The notes under the pieces: model-generated
Database searches by the model: none
What the model saw: only the letters and a program-made list of their open reading frames with translations
Told to the model about the DNA's origin: nothing
Origin: Rhodoferax sp. U11-2br
GTDB lineage: Bacteria > Pseudomonadota > Gammaproteobacteria > Burkholderiales > Burkholderiaceae_C
Direction: 5' to 3'
DNA length: 64,000 nucleotides
Assembly (NCBI RefSeq): GCF_018619435.1
Contig: NZ_JAHFZF010000008.1
Location: forward strand, 84,645-148,644
Part shown: positions 8,990 through 18,258 of the stretch, one piece after another
How the letters are laid out: each line of letters opens with the position of its first letter
How positions within the stretch are numbered: the first letter of the stretch is position 1
Translations under genes and position numbers: made by a program

Positions 8990-11224
8990 TCAAAGAGGCA
9001 CAGTGGCTGCGCCCACCTGCAGGTCATCACTGCGACGCTTTTTCATCAAGGCCTTGGCCTGGTACATCCGTTGATCGGCTTCGGCGATGCAGCCAGCCAG
9101 CGGATCGTCGGCGCTGTTGCGGATGGCATAACCCATGGCCGCACTGGGCTGGGCTGATTCGCCGGGTGCAACAAGGTAGCTGGTTTGTTGGCAGCGTGCT
9201 GACAGGGCCGCGATGCCGGCTTGGGCTCGGTTGGCGTCGGTACCGGGCAACATGATCAGGAACTCATCCCCCCCCAGGCGGAAAAAATACCCTTGTGGCC
9301 ACTGCTGCTGTACCAGACTGGTGAACGACACCAGCAAGGCATCACCGGCCGCGTGGCCGTAGCTGTCGTTGATCTGTTTGAGATTGTTCACGTCGGCCAC
9401 CACCAGGGCTTGTGGGTAAGCCCCTGCCACACCGTGGCTGGCCTTCTGGCTCAGGTAGTTGCGGTTGAAAAACCCGGTCAGGGCGTCGGTGTAGAGCAGG
9501 TTTTCGCGCTCGGTCAGAAACTGGGCCCGGCTTTTTTGCTCAGCCAGATTGCGCACCACCTTGATCACCAGCAACAGAATGCCAAGCAAGGCCACAACCA
9601 GCACCAGAACCAGCATCAAGAGCCTCCGGTTGGCCTCGTTATCGAGGGCAGGCACACTTTGTATGCCTGCGTATTTGGCGTCCTCAAAATCAATCAGCGG
9701 AATCACCTTGTCCATGATGGAAGCCAGCTCGGGCTGACGTCGGCTGACGCCAAAATACACAAACGAGTCCTTGGAGGTGTTGCCTCGTTTGACAACATCG
9801 GTGTAGCCCAGGCCATTGATGTAAAACTCCACCACCGTTGGGTTCTCGATCACATAGTCCACATTACCTTCGCGCACCAGCTGCAGTGAGGCCATGATGT
9901 CTGGCGTTTTCACAATCTGGGCGTTTTTGAGGTTCTTGCGCAAATACTCCTCGTGCCAGAAACCATCAATCACCGCCACCCGTTTGCCTTCCAGGCCGTA
10001 CACATCCTGCACCGGGGCACTGGTTTTTAGACCCACGATGATGTCGCGCTCGGTGCTGATGGCATGGGGAAAGAAGAAGTCCTGGAGCCGGTCTTCCGTT
10101 TTGGCCATGTTGACCACGTCCACACCACCCCGTCTGGCCTGGTCCATGATCTCGGAGAAGCTGCCGCTGACCACCTTGAAACGGATGCCCACGCTGTCAC
10201 CAATACGTTTGAGCATTTCCCCGGCAATACCGCGGTATTCCCCCTGGCTGTAGTGGTCAAACGGCAGGTAATCCTCTGCCACACCGACCGCGGCTGTGCC
10301 TTTTTGCTCCAGCCAGCGCAACTCTGTCTCGTTGAGCCGCAAGGTTTTGCGGTTGTAGAGACTCTCTGCATTGCGCTTCATGACCCGGATGGCCGTGTTT
10401 CTTTGGTCGATGTAGCGGTCCAGAACACGTCCCAACAGCTCACGGTCTCTGGCGACGGCCATAGTCATGTCCGAGGTGATGGAGCGGATCTGCGCCACCA
10501 GGGCCACCTTGGGATGGGTGTAGAAAAAGTCATACTCCAACCCGGCACCAGCCGTCACAAAACCGTCGATCAGACCCGCCTCCAGGGCCTGCAAACCCAA
10601 CTCCTGGGAGTCGAACTCAAGGCTCTGAAGATGGATGTTCGGAAACTCCCGGTACAGCTGCTGAACCACAAAGTCATTGCGGATGAAGCCCACCTTCTTG
10701 CCATCCAGGTCACCCAGTGTCTGCACTGACGACGCCTTGAGTGCATACATGTTGTAGGGGTACTTCCACACTGGGCGGGTGAACCACATGATGCGTGAGC
10801 GCTCCGGGGTCGCGTTGACACCATACAGAATGTCAATCTGGCCCGCCACAAAGCACGTGTAGGCGTCGTCCCAAGCTTTGCTCATGACGGGCACTAGCTT
10901 GAGCCCGAGTTGTGCTTCGATGTCTTCGATCAAAGCGGGCAGCAGCCCGTTGGGTTGGCCACGAAACTCGAAATAGTCCAGTCCGGCAAAAGGATCAAAC
11001 CCCACGGAAAAGGTCTTGCCACGGTTGGCATCCAGCCAGGCCTGCTCGTCAGAATTGAGTTGCACCTGCGACGGCTCTGCGGCACTCGCAACACCTGCCA
11101 ACGCACAAACCCACACCAGCAGCACAACCCAACCAACATAAGCCCTGCCGCGCCTGCACATCTGATCCCAAACCACAGTCAACCTCCAGAGTCGCGACCC
11201 ATCTTCGAGTTTCTTATTCGACAC
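8990..11224 (-). CDS. Diguanylate cyclase with two fused periplasmic solute-binding domains
   Basis: This 744-residue membrane sensor is predicted to make cyclic-di-GMP. Order of parts: an N-terminal membrane/signal segment (residues 28-50), a first SBP_bac_3 domain (about 55-290, KTFSVGFDPFAG onward), a second SBP_bac_3 domain (about 300-535, GTAAVGVAEDYLPF onward), a transmembrane helix (about 545-565) and a C-terminal GGDEF domain. The active-site loop RLGGDEFLIML is near residue 650. No RxxD inhibitory site precedes it, so product inhibition of the usual type is not expected. The tandem binding domains resemble those of BvgS-type sensors and suggest detection of an amino acid or similar solute. 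The ligand is unknown. Confidence 0.9.
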   Translation of the reverse strand: MSNKKLEDGSRLWRLTVVWDQMCRRGRAYVGWVVLLVWVCALAGVASAAEPSQVQLNSDEQAWLDANRGKTFSVGFDPFAGLDYFEFRGQPNGLLPALIEDIEAQLGLKLVPVMSKAWDDAYTCFVAGQIDILYGVNATPERSRIMWFTRPVWKYPYNMYALKASSVQTLGDLDGKKVGFIRNDFVVQQLYREFPNIHLQSLEFDSQELGLQALEAGLIDGFVTAGAGLEYDFFYTHPKVALVAQIRSITSDMTMAVARDRELLGRVLDRYIDQRNTAIRVMKRNAESLYNRKTLRLNETELRWLEQKGTAAVGVAEDYLPFDHYSQGEYRGIAGEMLKRIGDSVGIRFKVVSGSFSEIMDQARRGGVDVVNMAKTEDRLQDFFFPHAISTERDIIVGLKTSAPVQDVYGLEGKRVAVIDGFWHEEYLRKNLKNAQIVKTPDIMASLQLVREGNVDYVIENPTVVEFYINGLGYTDVVKRGNTSKDSFVYFGVSRRQPELASIMDKVIPLIDFEDAKYAGIQSVPALDNEANRRLLMLVLVLVVALLGILLLVIKVVRNLAEQKSRAQFLTERENLLYTDALTGFFNRNYLSQKASHGVAGAYPQALVVADVNNLKQINDSYGHAAGDALLVSFTSLVQQQWPQGYFFRLGGDEFLIMLPGTDANRAQAGIAALSARCQQTSYLVAPGESAQPSAAMGYAIRNSADDPLAGCIAEADQRMYQAKALMKKRRSDDLQVGAATVPL

Positions 11225-11374
11225 ATGCTAACCCAATGATGCACAGGCATTTTTGCTTGACGCAGCAAAGGGTTGCGTTGGATCAAAAGCCTGCCGATCT
11301 TCGGCAAGCTGTCTCTGCTTCTTGGTGAAGCTGGCTGGCAAACCGTTAGAAACCTCCGCACAACACCCGCTTCG

Positions 11375-13543
11375 CTAAGCTTGTCCCGTTTGGGTGTCGA
11401 CCGCAAAACCACTGGCCAGCTCGGCCAGTTCGGGCAGCAGGCCCTCAATCAGGCTGAGCTGGCGCATCACCCGCTGCGCGGTCTCACTGACGCCATGTTC
11501 CAGCGCTTGTGCTGGTGCGGTGGACACTGGCCCAGGCAAGATCACCGCACTGCGTGTGGTCAGCGCACTGGCAATCTGTTCCAGCCCGTGCTGGATACAC
11601 GTCTCTCGCAGGGTGATCTCTGCAGCCTGCAATCCGGCGGCGTCCTGCTCGCGGTGGGCGCCCAGCGCCGAGACATAACCGAGCAAGGTGTGGCTGGCGC
11701 ACAAAAACCGGTAGGCCGCGTCGGGTGGCAAGCTGTAGCGGTCTGGTTCGGTGAGCATGCTGGCCAGGGTGCTGGACAACTCGGCATCGGCATTGTGGGC
11801 ATCACGCCGAGCAACACGGTACGGCAGGTCATCACGTGGGCCGCTGCGGTACTGCGAGAGGATTTCACTCAGGTAGGTTGCACTCAGGCTCAAACTGCGA
11901 GCCATGGCATGGTGCACCCGTTTGCCATGCCATTCCGGCAGGATAAAGGCCACGGCGGCAATTGCCAACAGGCTGCCCAGCAGGGTGTCAAGCAGGCGCG
12001 GCCAGACCAGCGCGTAACTGCTGCCAAACTGGTTAAAACACACCATCACCAGCACCGTGATGCAGGCGGTGGCCAGGCTGTAGCGCTCGGCACGAAAGTT
12101 AAAAAAAGCCACCCCCGAAGCCACCACCAGCGCCAGTTGCGCCAGAGGATGGGGAAAGGACGAAACAAACAGCGTGGCAGCAAGCAAACCAGCCACCGTA
12201 CCGCCCACACGTTGCCCCAGCCGCAGCCAGGTGCTGCTGAAATTGGGTTGGCAGACAAACACCGTGGTCAACAACACCCAGTAACCTTGCGGCAGATCCA
12301 GCAGATTGAGCAGGGCGTAACCGGCAGTTAACGCCGCCGACAGGCGCAGGCCGTGGCGAAAACGCCGGGACGAGGGCCTGAACTGCTGGCGCAGACGCCG
12401 CCACATCTCCGCCAGGGTTTGCGGATCGGCATCTCGCAAAGTACTGTCAGAGATGACCTCCAGTGCATCGGGCTGGCCCGCGTGGGACAGGCGCAGCTCT
12501 ATGGTGCGCAGGTTGCGGCACAGATCCGACAGCGCGTTCACCAAGGCTTTGTCCTGCGGCCCGGTGGTCTGGACATGGCTTAACGCAGCATCCAGCTCCT
12601 GCAATGCAAGGGCACCGGCATTGCCGTAGTCGAAGACATCTCCTTGCGCAATGGCTTGGCCGAGTCGCGTGCAAGCTGCGGCCTGCAAGGACATCAGGCG
12701 CTGACAACGAAACAACACATCGCTGCGGGAAAAGGCCTCACTCAAAGCTTCATACGGGTGATGCGCTGAGCTGGCCCGCTCATGCACCTCCTGGGCCAAA
12801 AAATACCATTGCAGAAAAGGGCGAGCGCCGTGTGCCGGGCGCGGAGATTGGGCCCACAACAGCAGAATCTGGCGCGCCCGGTTCATCTGGCCCACCAGCC
12901 GCCCATTCTGGGCCGCCAATGCCAAACGCAAGGCCTTCACATCGCGCCCGCGCACCGGCTCCAGCAAGGAGGCTTTGAGCGCCAGATACCGCCCCAGTGC
13001 CACAAACACCTGGGACACCACCTGACTGGCAGGCCGATTGGCAAAAATGGCGGCGGCCACCAGTGAAATGGCGCCGTACCAGCAGGTGCCTGCCAGCAGC
13101 AGCAGGGGGTCATGCAGGAACGGCACCGTGTTGTCTGCATGTTGTGCCACACCCAGCATGGTGTAGATCGCCAGAATCACAGACGCGATGGCAATCGTGG
13201 CGTAACGCTCTCCCAGAGCACCCAGCATCACATAGGTGAAGGTGGACAAAGCCAGGCCAACAGCGAACAACCATGGGTAAGGGAACAACAGCCGCACCGA
13301 CACCGACGTCACACCAAAACACAGCAGGGTGACCAGCAGCGCTTTCATCCGCCCTGCCACCCGGTCGGGCGACTCAGCCAGCGCAGCGGCAATGATCCCG
13401 AGGATCAGACCGATCAACCAATCTTCATGGCCCGCGACAAAACAAAAGCCCACCACACCGGCGAACGCCAGCGCGACTTTGAGGCTGTCAAGGGTCTTGT
13501 CATGCGACCACAAGCGGCGCAGGTAGACCAAGTCATGGAACAT
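11375..13543 (-). CDS. yccS: FUSC-family inner membrane protein (YccS/YhfK type)
   Basis: This 722-residue integral membrane protein has the YccS architecture: an N-terminal cluster of about five or six hydrophobic helices (residues 20-190), a long soluble region, and a second membrane cluster (about 395-530) with GYWVLLTTVFVCQPN, a FUSC-domain signature, followed by a cytoplasmic tail. FUSC proteins are related to aromatic-acid efflux (AaeB) proteins, but the substrate of the YccS branch is unknown. It follows the MazG-like gene by 85 bp on the same strand and could be the last gene of that row. The symbol is by resemblance only. Confidence 0.85.
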   Translation of the reverse strand: MFHDLVYLRRLWSHDKTLDSLKVALAFAGVVGFCFVAGHEDWLIGLILGIIAAALAESPDRVAGRMKALLVTLLCFGVTSVSVRLLFPYPWLFAVGLALSTFTYVMLGALGERYATIAIASVILAIYTMLGVAQHADNTVPFLHDPLLLLAGTCWYGAISLVAAAIFANRPASQVVSQVFVALGRYLALKASLLEPVRGRDVKALRLALAAQNGRLVGQMNRARQILLLWAQSPRPAHGARPFLQWYFLAQEVHERASSAHHPYEALSEAFSRSDVLFRCQRLMSLQAAACTRLGQAIAQGDVFDYGNAGALALQELDAALSHVQTTGPQDKALVNALSDLCRNLRTIELRLSHAGQPDALEVISDSTLRDADPQTLAEMWRRLRQQFRPSSRRFRHGLRLSAALTAGYALLNLLDLPQGYWVLLTTVFVCQPNFSSTWLRLGQRVGGTVAGLLAATLFVSSFPHPLAQLALVVASGVAFFNFRAERYSLATACITVLVMVCFNQFGSSYALVWPRLLDTLLGSLLAIAAVAFILPEWHGKRVHHAMARSLSLSATYLSEILSQYRSGPRDDLPYRVARRDAHNADAELSSTLASMLTEPDRYSLPPDAAYRFLCASHTLLGYVSALGAHREQDAAGLQAAEITLRETCIQHGLEQIASALTTRSAVILPGPVSTAPAQALEHGVSETAQRVMRQLSLIEGLLPELAELASGFAVDTQTGQA

Positions 13544-13628
13544 GTTGGAGACAGTTAAAAAAAGAGTCAGGCGGTTGCCGGGTCAGCCCTGACCCAGCAT
13601 GTGGCTTCAAAGCACAATCTGCGCCAGA

Positions 13629-13958
13629 CTAGATTGTGGTCGGTGGGTACTTGACCGCGTTGAGCGCGATTTTTGAGGTCACCGCTGCATTGATGTCGAT
13701 GCCCAGCACCATCACCAGACGCATCAGGTAAAGCAACACGTCCGAGACCTCCTGGCGCACATGTTCGGCTTTGTCGGTCTGCATGATCTGCTCGGCCTGT
13801 TCGTCGGTCAACCACTGAAAGATCTCGGCCAGTTCCCCCACCTCACCGGTCAGGGCGAGGATCAGGTTGCGGGGCGTGTGAAATTGGTCCCAGTCGCGCT
13901 GGTCGGCAAATTCCTGCAAAGCCGCCTCCAGGGCGGCGGTTTCAAGCAGTTTGGTCAT
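13629..13958 (-). CDS. MazG-like nucleotide pyrophosphohydrolase
   Basis: This 109-residue protein is predicted to hydrolyse a non-canonical or excess (d)NTP to the monophosphate, a house-cleaning role. The metal-binding helices of the all-alpha NTP pyrophosphatase fold are visible: LTGEVGELAEIFQWL supplies the ExxE pair, and VRQEVSDVLLYLMRL supplies the ExxD pair. The length matches single-domain MazG-like/dCTPase-type proteins, not full-length MazG. It begins 18 bp after the end of the D-lactate dehydrogenase gene on the same strand, so the two are probably co-transcribed. Confidence 0.9.
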   Translation of the reverse strand: MTKLLETAALEAALQEFADQRDWDQFHTPRNLILALTGEVGELAEIFQWLTDEQAEQIMQTDKAEHVRQEVSDVLLYLMRLVMVLGIDINAAVTSKIALNAVKYPPTTI

Positions 13959-13976
13959 GACAGTTCCGCGCGTGCT

Positions 13977-14975
13977 TCAGCTTGTTTTGACCTGGTTGAG
14001 CATCGGTTCACCGCGCTCGAACGCACTGGCGTTGCCCAGTGTGGTGCTGGCAATCGCGTGCAAGGCCTCACGCGTGAGAAAACCCTGGTGCGAGGTGATC
14101 AGCACATTCGGAAAAATCATCAGCCGCGCCAAGGTGTCATCCTGCAGCGGCCGGTCGGACAGGTCATGGAAAAACACGCCCTCCTCCATCTCGTACACAT
14201 CCAGCCCCACACCGCCCACCTGACCGGTCTTGAGCGCGTCGATCAGCGCCTGTGAGTCGACCAGACCACCGCGGCTGGTGTTGATGAGGATGACACCGCG
14301 CTTGGTGCGCGCCAGTGCCGCTGCATCGATGATGTGGTGGCTTTGTTCGCTCAAAGGCAGATGCAGGGAAATCACATCGGACTCTTCCAGCAGGCGCTCC
14401 AGCGTGACGTACTCAAAACCGACCTGCTGCGCGATCTGTGCGTTCTCATAGGGGTCATAGGCCACAACCTTGCAACCAAAACCTTTGGCAATCCGCATTG
14501 CACACTGGCCGATGCGCCCGGCACCCAGCGCACCAAAGGTCTTGCCGTGCAAGTTGAAGCCTTCCAGGCCGTCGAGTGAAAAGTTCTGCTCGCGCACCCG
14601 GTTGTAGGCACGATGGGTCTTGCGCACCAGAGTCAGCAGCAAGGCAAAACAATGCTCGGCCACCGCGTCGGGTGAGTACGCGGGCACCCGCGCCACACAA
14701 ATGCCCAGCCGCTCGGCGGCCACAATGTCGATGCCGTTAAAACCCGCTGCACGCAGCAGGACCAGCTTCACACCAAGCTGCTGCAGGCGATGCAGCACCG
14801 GGTCGGTCAAGCGGCAGTTGACAAAAGGGCAAACCGCATCAAAACCATGGGCCAGCTCAACGGTCTTGTCATACAGACGCTCTTCAAAAAACTCGAGCGT
14901 GTGGGCGCCATCGGCATTGGCGGCGTTCAGCGCCTGTTCGTCATACGCATGGGTGTCAAAAACGGCGATGCGCAT
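13977..14975 (-). CDS. ldhA: D-lactate dehydrogenase, D-2-hydroxyacid dehydrogenase family
   Basis: This 332-residue NAD-dependent enzyme is predicted to reduce pyruvate to D-lactate. The Rossmann motif is GALGAGRIGQ. The catalytic residues of the family are present: Arg in NTSRGGLVDS, Glu in GLDVYEMEEG and His in ITSHQGF (about residue 295). The segment DVYEMEEGVFFHDLSDR is typical of the LdhA branch, not of phosphoglycerate or formate dehydrogenases. The start ATG at 14975 lies three bases after the stop of the DUF1993 gene. It is in a minus-strand row that begins at the TetR-type operator at 16128-16172. Confidence 0.88.
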   Translation of the reverse strand: MRIAVFDTHAYDEQALNAANADGAHTLEFFEERLYDKTVELAHGFDAVCPFVNCRLTDPVLHRLQQLGVKLVLLRAAGFNGIDIVAAERLGICVARVPAYSPDAVAEHCFALLLTLVRKTHRAYNRVREQNFSLDGLEGFNLHGKTFGALGAGRIGQCAMRIAKGFGCKVVAYDPYENAQIAQQVGFEYVTLERLLEESDVISLHLPLSEQSHHIIDAAALARTKRGVILINTSRGGLVDSQALIDALKTGQVGGVGLDVYEMEEGVFFHDLSDRPLQDDTLARLMIFPNVLITSHQGFLTREALHAIASTTLGNASAFERGEPMLNQVKTS

Positions 14976-14978
14976 GGT

Positions 14979-15485
14979 TTACGCCTGGCCCAAAAAATCA
15001 CGTTTGCCCAATTCAACACCGTTGCTCCGGGCAATGGCATAGGCGGTGGTCACGTGGAAATACAGGTTGGGCAACACATAGGTCGTGAGGTAGTCCTGAC
15101 CCTTGAAGTGCAGTTCACCACTGCGCATGGCCAATGTGATGGCCTTGTCCTCGCTGCCGTCGATCTGCTCAGACGTGAAGCTCTGCAGGTAGTCGATGGT
15201 TTTCTGGATGCGGACTTGCAGCTCCGGAAAACTCGCTTCGTTGTCCTCGAACCTGGGCGGCTCCTGCCCAGCCAGACGGGCTGCGCCGCCCTTGACCGTG
15301 TCCGAGGCAATCTGGACCTGCTTGACCAAGGGCAACATGTCTGGAAACAAACGTGCGCCGACAAACACCGCCGGATCGATCTTACGGGCCTCGGCGTGGG
15401 AGGCAATTTTGTCGAGGAAAGCGGCTAGGTTGGTCAGCGCGCGAACAGCGGGCGGAATGAATGCCTGGTACATGGAAATGCTCAT
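14979..15485 (-). CDS. DUF1993 family protein
   Basis: This is a 168-residue protein of unknown function. The family, annotated DUF1993, has a four-helix DinB-like look. Visible features are MYQAFIPPAVRALTNL at the start, the conserved RLFPDMLPLVKQVQ, and a C-terminal YLTTYVLPNLYFHVTTAYAI containing a His that could bind metal. The frame is open further upstream, but the ATG at 15485 (MSISMYQAF) matches the family N-terminus and has a purine-rich stretch in front. It is tightly linked to ldhA (3-bp gap) and 82 bp after the DoxX-like gene. No enzymatic activity can be assigned. Confidence 0.8.
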   Translation of the reverse strand: MSISMYQAFIPPAVRALTNLAAFLDKIASHAEARKIDPAVFVGARLFPDMLPLVKQVQIASDTVKGGAARLAGQEPPRFEDNEASFPELQVRIQKTIDYLQSFTSEQIDGSEDKAITLAMRSGELHFKGQDYLTTYVLPNLYFHVTTAYAIARSNGVELGKRDFLGQA

Positions 15486-15567
15486 GGTGAAATCTTTCGT
15501 GACGGGGCTATCCCGCTGGGTTGAAAAGACCTGCAGTCGATAGGCTGCTTCTGCGTTGTATTGTCGG

Positions 15568-16110
15568 TCATGGTTTTGACGCCAGTACAACAGGCGTCTC
15601 CCCTCGTTGGTCCAGCGCAGCCACGCGGCGCGGCCACACACCCACACTGTACAGTGCCCACACCACGAATACCGGCTGAAACAGTGGGCGGATCCAGTAG
15701 TACCAGGCGCCAAATTCGAGCCCCTGCACGGTCTGACCTTGCAGTGCCACGTTGATGTTCGCGGCCACCACACACACCAGCATCACCGCGAGCCAGATAC
15801 CGGCTTGGCGTTGCAGGTTGGGCAAGCCCAAACGCTGGTAAATACGCACGGGCAGCAACAGCCCCAGGCCACCCAGGAGTTCGGCCGCACCTGTGAAGTA
15901 GACCCAGAACAAGGCGTGGTCAGCCAGCACTGCGGGCAACATAGGGGCGTAACGCGTTAAACCGTTGGAAAAGTGGTCGATTCCTGTGAACAGGAAACCC
16001 AGTGCCAAACCACAACGCATGCTGTCACGCAGCCCCAAACGCTGTCCGGTCAGACGAACAAACAGCCAGCTCAACACAGAACCCAGGGTAATCAGAAACA
16101 GAAAACTCAT
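15568..16110 (-). CDS. DoxX-like small integral membrane protein
   Basis: This 180-residue protein has four hydrophobic helices: about 1-20, 35-60, 65-90 (FWVYFTGAAELLGGLGLLLP) and 105-155. The GIDHF and FTGAAELLGGLGLL segments recall DoxX/MauE-like membrane proteins. I start it at the ATG at 16110, which has AAAGGTGG five bases upstream, rather than at the GTG nine bases earlier. It is the first gene after the TetR-type operator and so the most likely target of the neighbouring repressor. Function is unknown. DoxX-like proteins are linked to quinone or thiosulfate chemistry, but nothing here proves that. Confidence 0.75.
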   Translation of the reverse strand: MSFLFLITLGSVLSWLFVRLTGQRLGLRDSMRCGLALGFLFTGIDHFSNGLTRYAPMLPAVLADHALFWVYFTGAAELLGGLGLLLPVRIYQRLGLPNLQRQAGIWLAVMLVCVVAANINVALQGQTVQGLEFGAWYYWIRPLFQPVFVVWALYSVGVWPRRVAALDQRGETPVVLASKP

Positions 16111-16127
16111 CAGAACCACCTTTGATT

Positions 16128-16172
16128 GTTAACAGCGGAAACATTGTAGAATAAGATGTTTCCGCTGTTAAC
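16128..16172. promoter_or_regulatory. Perfect 17-bp inverted repeat, candidate TetR operator
   Basis: GTTAACAGCGGAAACAT at 16128-16144 and its exact reverse complement at 16156-16172 are separated by 11 bases. The palindrome fills the gap between the divergent DoxX-like gene (start 16110) and the tetR gene (start 16184), so it would cover both promoters. This is the expected layout for an autoregulated TetR pair. Confidence 0.85.
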
Positions 16173-16183
16173 TTTACCTCGAC

Positions 16184-16825
16184 ATGAGCAGCTCCTATCA
16201 CCACGGCGATCTGAAAACGGCCCTGCTGGCCTACGCCATGAACCAGTTGGAAAACAACGGTCTGGGAGCACTGTCGATGCGGGACATGGCCAAAGCCATC
16301 GATGTGTCTCACACGGCGGCCTACCGCCATTTCACCGACAAACAGGCACTGCTTGAAGCCGTGGCGGTGCAGGGTTTTGAGACACTGCGCGGCGCCTGCG
16401 AGCAGGCCGTTGAAGGGGCCGAGTTGTCGCCGCGTGAGCGGCTACTGGCCTGTGGTCTGGCGTATGTGCAATTTGGTCTGGACAAACCCAAACTCCTGAC
16501 CCACATGTTCACGACGGCGGCGCAGGTCGAGCCCTGCCCGGCACTGTCGGGCGCCGGGGCAAATCTGTTTGTGGTGTTGCAGAACCTGGTGGCCCAGGGC
16601 CAGAGCCAAGGCCATTTCCGCGAAGAGGATGTGCGTGAGCTGTCTTACGCCTGCTGGGCCATGGTGCATGGTCTGGCCATGTTGTTGAACATGGACCGAA
16701 CCCGGAGCACACCCGCAGAACCCGCAGCGCTGATGGACCGAGCAGCCAAGTCTTTGACAGTGTTCCTGGACGGCTTGTGTTGCACAGAAACTCGCACGGG
16801 CACTGATCTACTCACCCGCAGATAA
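16184..16825 (+). CDS. TetR/AcrR family transcriptional regulator
   Basis: This 213-residue DNA-binding repressor has its helix-turn-helix near residues 27-50 (LSMRDMAKAIDVSHTAAYRHF), followed by the usual TDKQALLEAVA helix. The C-terminal ligand-binding region is helical and resembles the WHG/TetR_C domains, containing CWAMVHGLAMLL. It is encoded divergently from the DoxX-like/DUF1993/ldhA/MazG-like row across a perfect inverted repeat, so it probably represses that row and itself. The inducer is unknown. Confidence 0.92.
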   Translation: MSSSYHHGDLKTALLAYAMNQLENNGLGALSMRDMAKAIDVSHTAAYRHFTDKQALLEAVAVQGFETLRGACEQAVEGAELSPRERLLACGLAYVQFGLDKPKLLTHMFTTAAQVEPCPALSGAGANLFVVLQNLVAQGQSQGHFREEDVRELSYACWAMVHGLAMLLNMDRTRSTPAEPAALMDRAAKSLTVFLDGLCCTETRTGTDLLTRR

Positions 16826-16896
16826 CTTCTCTACGACACGTTTTCACAGCGAAACCGACAAAAACGTTCAAGGCACTTGACGCCAGCGGATGCGCA

Positions 16897-18045
16897 TTAC
16901 GGCGCAGGCTGGTAACACAGAACGCGGTTGCGCCCGGCTGCCTTAGCCTGGTACATGGCCCTGTCAGCATCTCGCAACAAGGTCGTCAGGTCATAACAAC
17001 CTGACGCCACACCAATGCTGACGGTGATCTTGAGCGGCTGTGCCATGGTGGGAATGGCTATTGCCGCCAACGATTGGCCCAACTGTTGGGCTACAAATTC
17101 GGCAGCATCTAGGTCGGTATCCGCCAGCAACACGGCAAACTCCTCGCCACCGATGCGGCCACACACGTCTGAACCACGAAAGCGATTTGCCATCAAGGTG
17201 CTGAGGTGCTGCAGCACCAGATCACCCACATGGTGACCATGTTGGTCGTTGATCTGTTTGAAGTGGTCGACATCAATCAGCAGCGCGCTGACAGGGGAGG
17301 CGTTGCGCAAACCGTGGCGGATAATCTGTTCACTCAACTCCACAAACGACCTGCGGTTGTGGATACCCGTCAGCGGGTCGGTGCGAGCCATGTGCTCGGC
17401 CTCCTGGTGCGCATGATGCAGTTCGTAACGCATCTGCAGGCTGCGTTGCATGGCATCGGCCATAATTTTGGTGGCCTTGATGGAAATCGCCATGAAGAGT
17501 GTGGCCGACAGCGCCATGCCCAACGCCGTGCGGTCGTCCTGGGCATACAGCCAGATGGTGCTGGGTAGCAAAACCGCTAACATCGCCAGGATGTTGATAA
17601 GCCGGTGGGCTGAATAAGTCACCATCGCACCCGCTGCCATACCCACCAGATGGTAGAGCACCACGCCACGCTCAACACCGGAGTCCATTGGTGTGATCCA
17701 GGCCGTACCAACACCCCAGACCAAGGATGACAGCAGGAGTGTGAGGGTAAAGGGCCGCTCCCAACTCAAGATGTCCTCCCCGCGGGGTTTCACGCGGAAA
17801 TACTGCAGAAAGAACAGCAAGCGGATCAATGTGCTGCCAGCCAGCGCCGACATCCACCACAGCAGCGACGTGTTATCAACCTGCCCCCACAAGGTCCAGC
17901 TCAGCACCAGGGCCACAATGGCACTGTAAAACACCGCAGGGAATGATTGCCTGAACAGCAACACCAGGGTCTCCGCACGAATCTGGGTGGCATAGGACAC
18001 TGGCTCCGCTGCCGGGGGTTCGGGCAAAGACTCTGTTACACGCAT
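16897..18045 (-). CDS. Membrane diguanylate cyclase with N-terminal multi-helix sensor
   Basis: From the ATG at 18045 this is a 382-residue protein; an in-frame GTG at 18099 would add 18 residues, and neither start has a strong ribosome-binding site. About six hydrophobic helices form the N-terminal half. A GGDEF domain follows (DPLTGIHNRRSF, then RIGGEEFAVLL). The active-site loop is GGEEF, preceded by RGSD five residues upstream, which is an intact RxxD inhibitory site, so feedback inhibition by c-di-GMP is expected. The membrane domain is not one I can name. It stands alone on the minus strand. Confidence 0.88.
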   Translation of the reverse strand: MRVTESLPEPPAAEPVSYATQIRAETLVLLFRQSFPAVFYSAIVALVLSWTLWGQVDNTSLLWWMSALAGSTLIRLLFFLQYFRVKPRGEDILSWERPFTLTLLLSSLVWGVGTAWITPMDSGVERGVVLYHLVGMAAGAMVTYSAHRLINILAMLAVLLPSTIWLYAQDDRTALGMALSATLFMAISIKATKIMADAMQRSLQMRYELHHAHQEAEHMARTDPLTGIHNRRSFVELSEQIIRHGLRNASPVSALLIDVDHFKQINDQHGHHVGDLVLQHLSTLMANRFRGSDVCGRIGGEEFAVLLADTDLDAAEFVAQQLGQSLAAIAIPTMAQPLKITVSIGVASGCYDLTTLLRDADRAMYQAKAAGRNRVLCYQPAP

Positions 18046-18185
18046 GTTGAACGGATAGGTAGAAAACCCCGATGCTCGGGCGCCATAAAAAAGATGCACC
18101 CACCAGTCTGGCGGCTCAGCAGTCTAACAGCATGGGTGCCCCAACAAAGTGAGCATATCCACACTGAGTCAGACCATGAATTTTT

Positions 18186-18238
18186 GATGGAATACACCTA
18201 TAACCCTTAATATATATGGGCTAAACACTACAAAATAA
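18186..18238 (-). repeat. Dispersed intergenic repeat, copy 3 (degenerate)
   Basis: The minus strand reads TAGCCCATATATATTAAGGG, the pairing core of the repeat, in the 158-bp gap between two cyclase genes. It is AT-rich and more diverged than the copies at 7357 and 35597, so it is assigned by layout as much as by identity. Confidence 0.45.
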
Positions 18239-18258
18239 GCAGCGCTTTGAGATCCAGC

